A DNA stretch of 64,000 nt from an uncultured Prevotellaceae bacterium (GTDB lineage: Bacteria; Bacteroidota; Bacteroidia; Bacteroidales; Bacteroidaceae), in the NCBI GenBank assembly GCA_902792635.1, contig CADBAG010000006.1, positions 40,151-104,150 on the forward strand, written 5' to 3'. Under the pieces are notes generated by a model. It did not search any database and had not been told where the DNA came from. It saw only the letters and a program-made list of their open reading frames with translations. Positions 42,945 through 51,950 of the stretch are shown here, piece after piece. The stretch's first letter is position 1. Each line of letters opens with the position of its first letter. The translations under genes and the position numbers were made by a program.

Positions 42945-45038
42945 ATGAAAAGACATACTTTATATATCGGTTCACTGCTCACGGGGCTGACGATGCTTGC
43001 TGGTGCTTGCTCGCAGACCATTGATGAGTCGAACCTCTATACGGCAACAGGTCAGACGGTGGAGCAGTTTATCAGCTCTGACAGCACCCTGACTTCTTTC
43101 AATTATATCCTGCAGCGCGTTGGACTGGACCGTATGATGGACTCTTACGGACAGTATACTTGCTATGCTCCAAGCAACCAGGGCGTGGCGGAATATATCG
43201 ACAGCTTGTACAACGACCCCGAGGCCACGATCGCTCATAATGGCATGACCGCCAACTCCCTCGAAGGCTTGAGCGACAGTCTCTGCAATGATATCGCACG
43301 CTACCATCTGGCCAACGGACTCTATTCCATCTTGGAGATGGGTGGCTCCGGCACGACGGTCTCTACTATGCTTGGCCGTTCTATCTCCACCTCTGTGGAC
43401 AAGGAAGGTAACACCGTCCTTAATGGATCGGCAGTGATCACGAATGAGGACATCGAGGTGACCAATGGTTATGTGCAGAAAGTCAACAAAGTCGTTCCTA
43501 AGACGTCGCGTGTCTTGGGCGACGTCTTTGAGCGTCTGAAAGACTATACGATCTTCAATGAGGCGCTGAGGCGCACCGGCCTCGCCGATTCTATCGCCAA
43601 GACCCGTAAGAACCATAAGAACTCTGCCGGTGAGTATGGCTATGACCGTCTGACAGGATCGAACACGCAGGATACTGATGGCAAGACCCTTTACTGCCCT
43701 ACAGAGTGCAAGGTCGGGTTCACGGTCTTTGCTGAGTCGGACGATGTCATGCGCAAGAATGGCATCAATAGCTTTGACGACCTCGTGGCCTATGCCAATA
43801 AGGTGTATGGAGGCGCCGCTTCCTGGTATGACGTGATCGATGAGACGGGAAAGAAAGTCAGCACAAGCAATGACTATACCAACCGCTTCAATGCCTTGAA
43901 CATGTTCGTTGCCTACCATATTCTTTATGCAGGGATGGCGCAGGATCAGTTGGTGTTTGAGAAAAAAGCCGGTGTGCCTATCTCTACCAGTAAGTGGAAC
44001 TACTGCAATGGCGGCGAGCCATACGACTACTATGAGACCATGCTCCCTCACACCCTTCTCAAGATCTGGGAGCCTGATCAGGGCCGAACGTTATACATCA
44101 ACCGTTGGAAGCTCAACAATACGCTCACCGATGGAGTGGGGACCTATGGCTCCGACGCTATGCATCCTATCATGCGGCAGGGCGTGCGCATAGAGCGTAA
44201 GGATATATCCGCTCTCAACGGATATATCCATCCTATCGATGGCATGCTCGTCTATGATGAGAATGTGCCTAAGGGCGTTCTGAACGAGCGCGTTCGTCTC
44301 GATGCCACAACATTCCTTCCAGAGTTTGAGAACAACGGTTTCCGTTATATGCTCATGAACGAAGTGTCAGCCCTCAATGGCGGAGGCTCGGGCGCTCGTA
44401 TCGCGTTCCCGCTTGACTATTTCGATAATGTGAAAGTCTTCGACAAGACCACACAGTTGCGTTATAATGTCAAGGGTGACTATCGTGCCTATCAGGCTGA
44501 TGCCTTCCAGGGATGGGGACAGAACTACGACCTCGCTGTCAAACTTCCTTCCATGCCTTCCGGACTATACGAGTTCCGTTTGTTCTATTCGCCGATGGGC
44601 CATGGTGGTATGATGCAGTTCTATTGGGGAACACACCCTAATGTTCAGTCGATGACAGCCTTGAGCATTCCGCTGGATGTCCGTGTCAACGCTGACGATC
44701 CAAGTATCGGCTGGACGGCATTCTATAATGAGGACGACCAGGGTATAGCTTCCGATGAGGCGCTTCATAACCGTGGCTATATGCGTGCTCCTTACAGTTT
44801 CCAGGGCCACCCGGGTGATGATGGCGATCTGACAAAAGACAAGAACTGCCGCGGTGACAACACTGTCACGCTCCGTCGTGTGCTCGGTCGTATCCAGATC
44901 AAACAGAGCGAAGACTTCTGGTTCCGTTTCAAGAACGTCATCAATGATGACCCGGAATTGAAGTGGCAGCTTGATTTCGTTGAGTTCGTGCCGGTGAGCG
45001 TCGTGGACAACGACCGCTACTCGGAAGACTGGTACTAA
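42945..45038 (+). CDS. Fasciclin-domain surface lipoprotein with C-terminal DUF5108-like domain
   Basis: The lipoprotein signal ends at Cys22 (LTMLAGACSQT). Two fasciclin-like domains are marked by TCYAPSNQGVAEYIDSLY (about residue 66) and FTVFAESDDVMRKNGINSF (about 258). The repeat-closing segments GYVQKVNKVV and GYIHPIDGML match the usual fasciclin ending. Residues about 450-690 form a separate sandwich-like domain (MPSGLYEFRLFYSPMGHG, FWFRFKNVINDDPELKW), which I associate with DUF5108. It lies between SusD and another fasciclin lipoprotein. The likely role is surface glycan binding. No enzyme motif is visible. Confidence 0.78.
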   Translation: MKRHTLYIGSLLTGLTMLAGACSQTIDESNLYTATGQTVEQFISSDSTLTSFNYILQRVGLDRMMDSYGQYTCYAPSNQGVAEYIDSLYNDPEATIAHNGMTANSLEGLSDSLCNDIARYHLANGLYSILEMGGSGTTVSTMLGRSISTSVDKEGNTVLNGSAVITNEDIEVTNGYVQKVNKVVPKTSRVLGDVFERLKDYTIFNEALRRTGLADSIAKTRKNHKNSAGEYGYDRLTGSNTQDTDGKTLYCPTECKVGFTVFAESDDVMRKNGINSFDDLVAYANKVYGGAASWYDVIDETGKKVSTSNDYTNRFNALNMFVAYHILYAGMAQDQLVFEKKAGVPISTSKWNYCNGGEPYDYYETMLPHTLLKIWEPDQGRTLYINRWKLNNTLTDGVGTYGSDAMHPIMRQGVRIERKDISALNGYIHPIDGMLVYDENVPKGVLNERVRLDATTFLPEFENNGFRYMLMNEVSALNGGGSGARIAFPLDYFDNVKVFDKTTQLRYNVKGDYRAYQADAFQGWGQNYDLAVKLPSMPSGLYEFRLFYSPMGHGGMMQFYWGTHPNVQSMTALSIPLDVRVNADDPSIGWTAFYNEDDQGIASDEALHNRGYMRAPYSFQGHPGDDGDLTKDKNCRGDNTVTLRRVLGRIQIKQSEDFWFRFKNVINDDPELKWQLDFVEFVPVSVVDNDRYSEDWY

Positions 45039-45074
45039 GAGAAATAACAGAAACAAAGAATAAAGTTCAATAAT

Positions 45075-46760
45075 ATGAAATCAATACGATATATAGGACT
45101 GATGATGGCTGTGGGCATGATGGCAGCTACCTCCTGTTCCGATTTCGATGATTACAATACCGCACCGTTGGATCCGTCACAGACGGCAAACAAGACGCTG
45201 TGGGAAAACATATCAGAGACGAGCGAGCTCTCCGATTTCGCCTCTTTGCTCAAGAAGGCAGGCTTCGACAAGATGCTCTCCCAACCGACTTATTACACAG
45301 TCTTTGCCCCCGTCAATGGCTCTTACGATGCCAACGCCTTGATGCAGGAAGACAGTGCTACGTTGCGCCAGCATTTTGCTGAGAACCACATCGTATATTA
45401 TAATCATCAGGCTTCCGGCTCTGTCAACGAACGCCTGAAAACGCTCAATGAGAAGAGTTACTCTTTCGTAGGTGATGGCTCTTACACCTTTGGCAATGTA
45501 GCTGTCAGTGAGGCTAACTTGCCAAGTATCAATGGCACACTGCATCTGCTTAACGGAGAGGTGGCATATCACCCCAACATCTATGAGTATATCTTCCAGG
45601 CACCCGACCGTGACTCCCTCGCCAACTATTTCCGTCATTATGAACATTCTGTTCTTGATGCGTCAAAGTCAACGCTCGGTCCTGTTGTCAATGGTAAGCA
45701 GACGTACATCGATTCGGTGATCGTCGTCAATAATGACCTTTTCTCACGTAATGAGCTCAATGCTCATGTCGAGCGGGAAGACAGCAACTATACCATCATT
45801 ATGCCGTCAAACGAGGCCTGGGCTAAGCTCTACAAGAAGATATCAGGTTATTACAAGTATATCCCCACGCTGAAATATCAGAACGTGGAGCGTGCTGAGT
45901 CTTTCACGAACTTCCCTGATGGTACCGTGACGGCCAATGCCGCGTATTTCACGGACTCTCTTACCAAAAAGGCCATTGCCAGCTATCTGATATTCAACAA
46001 CAACGACCGCTATAATCGTTGGGTAGAGAACAAGAATGAGCTCAATACCGATACGATATCGATGACGGCTCGGAATTGCTATATTACTGATCCTCAGCAG
46101 ATGCTCGACCAGACAAAGGAGAAGGTCACGATGAGTAATGGCTATGCCCGTTTGGTTGACAGTCTTGCTATCCATCCATGGGACTGGTATGCTCCAGAGT
46201 TGAGAAGCCTTGCTCTTGGTAAGGATTTCAGTAGTAACACTTCGGTTGTCCGTGTCGACAATGTCGATCCTACAAAGGTAACGCTGGAACCGGGACAGAG
46301 CACATTGAGATATATACATGCTGAGCCCACGTCCTTGTATTCTCGTCCGCAGCTTGTCATGATGCTGCCCAATGTACTTTCTACAAAGTATAATATTTAT
46401 GTCGTGCTTGTTCCGCCTAATGTGGATTTGGAAAATGCCGCGATGGAAGTTAAGCCCAACCGTCTGAACTTTGAGGTCAGCTTCTGTCAGGCCAATGGCA
46501 ATCTCCAGCGACTGAAACTGAACCAGAAGGTTGTCAATGATCCTTCAAAGGTCGATACCGTCTATGCGGGAACCGTTACCTTCCCTGTTAGCTATTACGG
46601 TCTTGGCGTTGCTACCACTGTAGCCCCTAACTTGAAAATATCATCAGAGATCAACGTGTTCAACAAGGTGCAGATGGCAAACTACACGCGTGACATACGC
46701 ATAGCCCGTGTCATCATGAGACCTGTTGAATATGACGAATATCTTGGAAACAAACATTGA
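45075..46760 (+). CDS. Fasciclin-domain surface lipoprotein
   Basis: The lipoprotein signal ends at Cys21 (GMMAATSCSDFDD). Two fasciclin-like domains are marked by TVFAPVNGSYDANALMQ (about residue 76) and TIIMPSNEAWAKLYKKI (about 237). A C-terminal sandwich (about 400-560) contains YNIYVVLVPPNV and VARTVTFPV-like strands typical of cell-surface modules. The 561-residue protein ends 2 nt before the start of the next SusC gene, so expression of the two is tightly coupled. It is the third fasciclin lipoprotein of the operon and is not a close copy of the other two by eye. The role is inferred to be glycan capture for the second SusC/SusD pair. Confidence 0.78.
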   Translation: MKSIRYIGLMMAVGMMAATSCSDFDDYNTAPLDPSQTANKTLWENISETSELSDFASLLKKAGFDKMLSQPTYYTVFAPVNGSYDANALMQEDSATLRQHFAENHIVYYNHQASGSVNERLKTLNEKSYSFVGDGSYTFGNVAVSEANLPSINGTLHLLNGEVAYHPNIYEYIFQAPDRDSLANYFRHYEHSVLDASKSTLGPVVNGKQTYIDSVIVVNNDLFSRNELNAHVEREDSNYTIIMPSNEAWAKLYKKISGYYKYIPTLKYQNVERAESFTNFPDGTVTANAAYFTDSLTKKAIASYLIFNNNDRYNRWVENKNELNTDTISMTARNCYITDPQQMLDQTKEKVTMSNGYARLVDSLAIHPWDWYAPELRSLALGKDFSSNTSVVRVDNVDPTKVTLEPGQSTLRYIHAEPTSLYSRPQLVMMLPNVLSTKYNIYVVLVPPNVDLENAAMEVKPNRLNFEVSFCQANGNLQRLKLNQKVVNDPSKVDTVYAGTVTFPVSYYGLGVATTVAPNLKISSEINVFNKVQMANYTRDIRIARVIMRPVEYDEYLGNKH

Positions 46761-46762
46761 TT

Positions 46763-49700
46763 ATGAAGAGCGCTAATATACAAAAATTGCAGAATATGGG
46801 TCTTCGACTCATGCTTTGCGCCGGAGCATTGTGTGTCGGCTCTCAGGCTTACGCCCAGAGTGCCTTCGAAGACGATATGCATATTGCCGGTCCTAAACAT
46901 AAGCATGTCATTAAAGATACCTATAAGAAAGTGAGCGTCCACGGCACCATCGTCGATCAGGCAACAAAGAAGCCTCTGTCCGGTGTCCTTGTACATATGT
47001 TAGGTGACGATCGGTACACGGCAATGTCGAAGGAAAACGGAACATTCACCATCAAGGTCCCTACTTTCGCTACGTCTCTCTATATCTTCTCTCCGGGCTA
47101 TCTCGATCAGCAGGTTGCTATTCGCAGCAACGACTCCACGCAGACGGTCCATGTACAGATGCTGAGCGATAAATACCGCAGCATGTATGGTAAAGGTACC
47201 ACTTATACCGCTACGGGTGCTTTCAAGGCGCAGGGCAACTCTACCGTCATCGACGATGAGATACAGAATAACCTCATGGCTGATGTTTATTCGGTTAATC
47301 GCAGTGGAGCTCCGGACAATGGCGCTTCTATGTTTATCCGCGGTCTCAACTCTCTCAATGCCGATGCCCAGCCGCTCATCGTCATTGATGGGGTAGAGCA
47401 GGATATGCAGCGTGGCAGAATAAACCTGCACGACGGACAGTTCAATAACATCCTGGCCAACATCTCCCCGGAAGATATAGAGAGCGTGCAGGTCTTGAAA
47501 AATGCCACGGCGCTCTATGGTGCGCGTGGTGCCAATGGCGTTATCCTTATCAATACTAAGCGCGGACATTCGATGGCCACACGTATCGAGGCTAACGTCT
47601 ATGCCGGTGTGAGCCTCATTCCCCAGTTGCCGACCATGATGGATGCAACGGGCTACCGCAACTACGCTACGGAGATGCTCGGCACTGTAGAGGAGAATCT
47701 GAAGCAGAACACGCCGATAGATTTCCACTTCCTCAACGATGACCCGACGGGATACTATTATAATATGTATCACAACAACCACGACTGGACCGACGATGTC
47801 TATCGCACCGCTCTGTCGCAGAACTATAGCGTGAATGTCCAGGGTGGTGATGATATAGGTATGTATAACCTTTCCGTTGGTTACATGGATGCTGATTATA
47901 CGGCAAAGAAGAACGCTTTCAACAGAATGAATGTGCGCTTCAACACCGATATCAACATCTTGTGGAACTTCAAGACGAAGTTCGACATCTCTATCTCCCG
48001 TACCAACAATAAGATCTTTGACGATGGCGCTCCGGAGAGTCTCTCTTCCGGGACCATCACGTCGCCGACATTCCTGTCGCTCATCAAGTCTCCGTTGATA
48101 ACGCCTTATCAGTATAATGCTATCATCGGTGGATTCTCGGAGCTTCTCAGTGGCTACGACGATATTTTTGGGCAGCTCGGTACAGAGTATTCGCTTGCCA
48201 ACCCTGTTGCTATCCTTCAGAATGGCAGTGGTGACAACAAGAACTATGCGGAGAACACTTATTTCAATGTCCGTCTTGAGCCGACATTGACGCTTGGCGA
48301 TTTCAAGATCACGGAGAAGATAAGCTATAATCTTGACCGTCTGGCTCAGCGTTATCACCGTCCTTATACGGGTGTCCCTAATTTTGAGATTGAGAACCTC
48401 GGTACGGTCACCTCTATGGTTGCTTCCCTTTTCACAAAGGAAACCAACATGTTGTCGGATACCCGTGTCGACTGGTCCAAGAAGTTAGGCAAGCATACGC
48501 TCTCTGCTTTTGCCGGTTTCCGTTACAACTCGTTCTCTTATGATGCCAGTGACCTGACGACGGAGTATAATGGGCAAACAAACGATAAGAATCCTGCTCT
48601 CTCCGCTTCTTCCGGTTACCAGTATGTCAAGGGTGCCAATGACCAGTGGAAGATCATGCAGTGGTACGGCAATGTAGACTACAACTATATGAACCGTTAC
48701 TTCGCTACCGTCTCCCTTCTTGGTGAGGCCAATAGCCGTTTCGGTGACAAGGCCGATGGTCTGAGTCTGGCGGGTGTCAAGTGGGCTTTGTTCCCTAATG
48801 TACAGCTTGGCTGGGTCATGACGAACGAGAACTGGTTCCCCAAGAACTCTTTCGTCAACTATCTGCGTCTGAACCTCGGGTTTGACATGAGCGGTAACGA
48901 CGGTATCTCCAACTATGCCGCTAAGACGAGCTTCTCGGCTGTGCGTTACCTCTTCCGTGCTACGGGCCTTCAGCTGACCAATATCGGTAATGATAAGATT
49001 AAGTGGGAGAACACGAGCAAGTTCAATTTCGGCCTTCAGACTTATATGTTCGACAACCGCCTGGGCCTGAACTTTGACATCTACCACCATCACACCAGTG
49101 ACCTGTTGACAATGCAGCATTTTGATAATCCTGTGGGCGGTATCAACAACTACTGGACCAATGGGGGCGCTCTCGACAACAATGGCTTTGAGATTGGCAT
49201 CAATGGTAAGCCCGTCGTGACAAAATCGTGGGCATTGGAGCTCGGCGCTACGCTCGGACATTATAAGAATGAAATCAAGAAACTTCCCGAGCAGAGCATT
49301 ATCAACTCCGTCTATGGCGACAAGAATATTATCACAGAAGTTGGCGGTCCTATCGCTCAGTTCTATGGATACCAGACAGCTGGTGTCTTTGCTACCGATG
49401 CAGCAGCTAAGGCGGCAGGTCTGAATGGCTCCGATTATCTCTATATGGTCGACGATGCCGGTCAGCGCGAGGCTTTCAAAGCCGGCGATGTTCATTTCGT
49501 TGATCAGAATGGCGATGGCGTCATTGACGAGAAGGACAAGGTGGTCATCGGTGATCCTAATCCCGATATCTATGGCAATATCTTCGCTAAGTTGTCTTAC
49601 AAAGCCTTGACATTGTCGCTGGGCTTCAACTATAGCTTAGGCGGTGATGTGTACAACTATGAGCGTTCTATCCTTAACAGTGGTTCGACATTCTACAACC

Positions 49701-50056
49701 AGCAAGTGGCCGAAGAAGGTCACTGGCGTTATGAGCGCCAGATCACGGACATGCCTCGTCTCTGTTATGGCGACCCGATGCAGAACAACCGCTTCTCGGA
49801 TCGCTGGATAGAAGACGGCAGCTATCTGCGTCTTAAGACCGTGAATGTCTCTTACCGCATCCCGACCCCCGCGAGCTGGTCCTGGCTGCAGGGCCTGACG
49901 GTATGGGGTGAGGCACGCAACGTGTTCACGCTTACCAAATACACGGGCTCCGATCCTGAGTTCAGCGTTGGCAACGGCTCTATCTATCAGGGTATAGATG
50001 CCGGTCAGCTCGCTCTTGGCCGTTCGTTCGTATTAGGACTTAAAGTCAACCTCTAA
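46763..50056 (+). CDS. susC: SusC-like TonB-dependent transporter, divergent N-terminus
   Basis: ATG 46763 is preferred over the TTG at 46757. The signal region (LRLMLCAGALCVGSQAYAQ) is followed by an insert of about 35 residues, a regulatory-like domain (VHGTIVDQATKKPLSGVLVHM), and a plug with MFIRGLNSLNADAQPLIVIDG and PEDIESVQVLKNATALYGARG. A beta-barrel ends in LGRSFVLGLKVNL. The usual EVVVVGYG TonB-box motif is absent; the corresponding region reads MLSDKYRSMYGKGTTYTATG. The final residue is Leu rather than Phe. The protein still looks like a complete transporter of 1097 residues and is followed 12 nt later by its SusD partner. Confidence 0.9.
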   Translation: MKSANIQKLQNMGLRLMLCAGALCVGSQAYAQSAFEDDMHIAGPKHKHVIKDTYKKVSVHGTIVDQATKKPLSGVLVHMLGDDRYTAMSKENGTFTIKVPTFATSLYIFSPGYLDQQVAIRSNDSTQTVHVQMLSDKYRSMYGKGTTYTATGAFKAQGNSTVIDDEIQNNLMADVYSVNRSGAPDNGASMFIRGLNSLNADAQPLIVIDGVEQDMQRGRINLHDGQFNNILANISPEDIESVQVLKNATALYGARGANGVILINTKRGHSMATRIEANVYAGVSLIPQLPTMMDATGYRNYATEMLGTVEENLKQNTPIDFHFLNDDPTGYYYNMYHNNHDWTDDVYRTALSQNYSVNVQGGDDIGMYNLSVGYMDADYTAKKNAFNRMNVRFNTDINILWNFKTKFDISISRTNNKIFDDGAPESLSSGTITSPTFLSLIKSPLITPYQYNAIIGGFSELLSGYDDIFGQLGTEYSLANPVAILQNGSGDNKNYAENTYFNVRLEPTLTLGDFKITEKISYNLDRLAQRYHRPYTGVPNFEIENLGTVTSMVASLFTKETNMLSDTRVDWSKKLGKHTLSAFAGFRYNSFSYDASDLTTEYNGQTNDKNPALSASSGYQYVKGANDQWKIMQWYGNVDYNYMNRYFATVSLLGEANSRFGDKADGLSLAGVKWALFPNVQLGWVMTNENWFPKNSFVNYLRLNLGFDMSGNDGISNYAAKTSFSAVRYLFRATGLQLTNIGNDKIKWENTSKFNFGLQTYMFDNRLGLNFDIYHHHTSDLLTMQHFDNPVGGINNYWTNGGALDNNGFEIGINGKPVVTKSWALELGATLGHYKNEIKKLPEQSIINSVYGDKNIITEVGGPIAQFYGYQTAGVFATDAAAKAAGLNGSDYLYMVDDAGQREAFKAGDVHFVDQNGDGVIDEKDKVVIGDPNPDIYGNIFAKLSYKALTLSLGFNYSLGGDVYNYERSILNSGSTFYNQQVAEEGHWRYERQITDMPRLCYGDPMQNNRFSDRWIEDGSYLRLKTVNVSYRIPTPASWSWLQGLTVWGEARNVFTLTKYTGSDPEFSVGNGSIYQGIDAGQLALGRSFVLGLKVNL

Positions 50057-50068
50057 ATCAGAAACACA

Positions 50069-51934
50069 ATGAAAAAGATTCTTATATGCTTGGCAGCAGT
50101 CTTCGGGCTTCTCTCCACTACCGGCTGCTCAGATATGCTTGATGTAAAGAGCGACAGCCAGGTGTTCGATCCTTCCTTGAATCAGAAGACCGACTCGGTG
50201 TTCTTCTCGCTCGGCATCATGCAGGCTATGCAGCAGCTTGCCGACCAGTATGTCTTTCAGGGAGAGATGCGTGGAGATAATGTCAAGCTGACAGCCTACA
50301 CGAACAACAACCTGCGGACCCTGGCCAACTTCTCGGCGGACGCTACCAACAGATACGACTCGGCCTACGTCTACTATCGTGTCATCAACAACTGCAACTA
50401 CTATATTGCTCATCGTGACACGATGCTCTATACGGGGTCTACCAATGTGGTGCGCAATGAGTTTGCGGCGGTCAAGGCGTTCCGCGCCTGGGCTTATCTG
50501 CAACTGGCCCGCAACTATGGCAAGGTGCCGTTCTTCACAGAGCCTCTGACGACGATCTCACAGATCAATGGCTCCCAGTTCCCAAGCCTGACTTTGAAGG
50601 AGATTGTGGCAAGGCTCGCACCGGACCTCCAGCAGTATTCGGGCATCTCTGTGCCCAACGACGGTAATGCTACGATAGCTGCCGGGTCTACCAACTCCGG
50701 CCAGGCCAAGACGGTGAGCCGTGCTCTCTGCTTCATCCCTGTTGACGTCATCCTTGGTGAGATGTATCTGGAGGCTGGCGACTATGCCAACGCCGCTAAG
50801 TATTACACTATCTTCCTGACTCAGACTCCTCATCCTTCTGTCTCCAATGGCAACCTCGCTTTGGGTTACAGTGAGGAGATGCAGTTTGACTACGATCATA
50901 AGACTCGGCCGACCGACTGGAACTTTGGTGTAAAGGGCGCTACCTCATGGTCGTCAATCTTTGCCAACAATTCCACAGCCGACATCGTCTCATACATTCC
51001 TATGGCTGTGAACTATCAGATGGGCACTACGACAAACATCCCATTGGCGTTCGGTTATAACTATTATTCTACCGAGGGCCGCAACAGCATGTATGTCGAC
51101 CAGATCCAGATCAAACCGTCTGCCCAGCTCCAGACCCTTTCTGATACAGCTACATACTATTATCAGCAAGACCGTACAGGCGCTCTCGCCGGTGAGTTCG
51201 TCAATGGCGTCAAGTACGGCGATCAGCGCTTGCAGGCTGTCACTCATGAAAATGTCCAGGGTGACAGCACCGTGAGATGGATCACGAAGTACAATAATGG
51301 TAACATCATCCTTTATCGTACCACAACGATCTATCTGCATCTTGCTGAGGCGCTCAATCGTTTAGGTCATCCCGATCTGGCTTTCGCTATCCTCAAGGAC
51401 GGTATCAACCAGAGCCTGACCGACTCCACCTACACGTATGTCACTCCGGAATCGAAGGCCTTACTGACAACGACTTATCCGTTCTTAGGAAGTCAGTTCA
51501 GTGAGATGTTCCCTCGTCATACCTCCGGTTCAGCTTCTGTCAATACCAATTACGGCATTCACATGCATGGCTGTGGATATGTAGCTGACGATGCTTATCC
51601 CAACCGCCCTGACTGCCCGTTGTATTACAACTACTGGACAGAACTGTCCAACAAGCTCGCTTATCTCCGTAAGGAGTTCCCCTCGGCAAAGATCGGCACG
51701 ACGAAAGCCGACAGCATCAATGCCATGGAGGATATTCTCTGCGACGAGTATCAGTTGGAGTTTGCTTTTGAAGGCACACGCTGGTATGACCTCATGCGTC
51801 TGGCTCGTCACAAGAATCAGGCGGGTACGTACGGGGGCAACTTTGGCGGGCAATGGCTCGCACGTAAGTTGCAGTATAAGCATCCTGTAAAGGACCTGAC
51901 GAATGAAGACAACTGGTATCTTCCGATGAAGTAG
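50069..51934 (+). CDS. susD: SusD-like surface glycan-binding lipoprotein
   Basis: The lipoprotein signal ends at Cys20 (GLLSTTGCSDMLD). SusD features are FRAWAYLQLARNYGKVPFFTEPL, TTIYLHLAEALNRLGHPDLAF, and the C-terminal YQLEFAFEGTRWYDLMRLARHK. The 621 residues are normal. It forms the second SusC/SusD pair of the operon with the SusC gene 12 nt upstream, and is followed after 16 nt by the PL11 lyase, which indicates that RG-I fragments are the imported glycan. Confidence 0.92.
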   Translation: MKKILICLAAVFGLLSTTGCSDMLDVKSDSQVFDPSLNQKTDSVFFSLGIMQAMQQLADQYVFQGEMRGDNVKLTAYTNNNLRTLANFSADATNRYDSAYVYYRVINNCNYYIAHRDTMLYTGSTNVVRNEFAAVKAFRAWAYLQLARNYGKVPFFTEPLTTISQINGSQFPSLTLKEIVARLAPDLQQYSGISVPNDGNATIAAGSTNSGQAKTVSRALCFIPVDVILGEMYLEAGDYANAAKYYTIFLTQTPHPSVSNGNLALGYSEEMQFDYDHKTRPTDWNFGVKGATSWSSIFANNSTADIVSYIPMAVNYQMGTTTNIPLAFGYNYYSTEGRNSMYVDQIQIKPSAQLQTLSDTATYYYQQDRTGALAGEFVNGVKYGDQRLQAVTHENVQGDSTVRWITKYNNGNIILYRTTTIYLHLAEALNRLGHPDLAFAILKDGINQSLTDSTYTYVTPESKALLTTTYPFLGSQFSEMFPRHTSGSASVNTNYGIHMHGCGYVADDAYPNRPDCPLYYNYWTELSNKLAYLRKEFPSAKIGTTKADSINAMEDILCDEYQLEFAFEGTRWYDLMRLARHKNQAGTYGGNFGGQWLARKLQYKHPVKDLTNEDNWYLPMK

Positions 51935-51950
51935 TGATAAATCTTTTGCG

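Noticed and set aside
47000-48358. Long reverse-strand frame (452 codons) opposite SusC
   Set aside because: The composition mirrors the antisense of the SusC gene, and there is no signal peptide, domain or promoter; the SusC frame is clearly the coding one.
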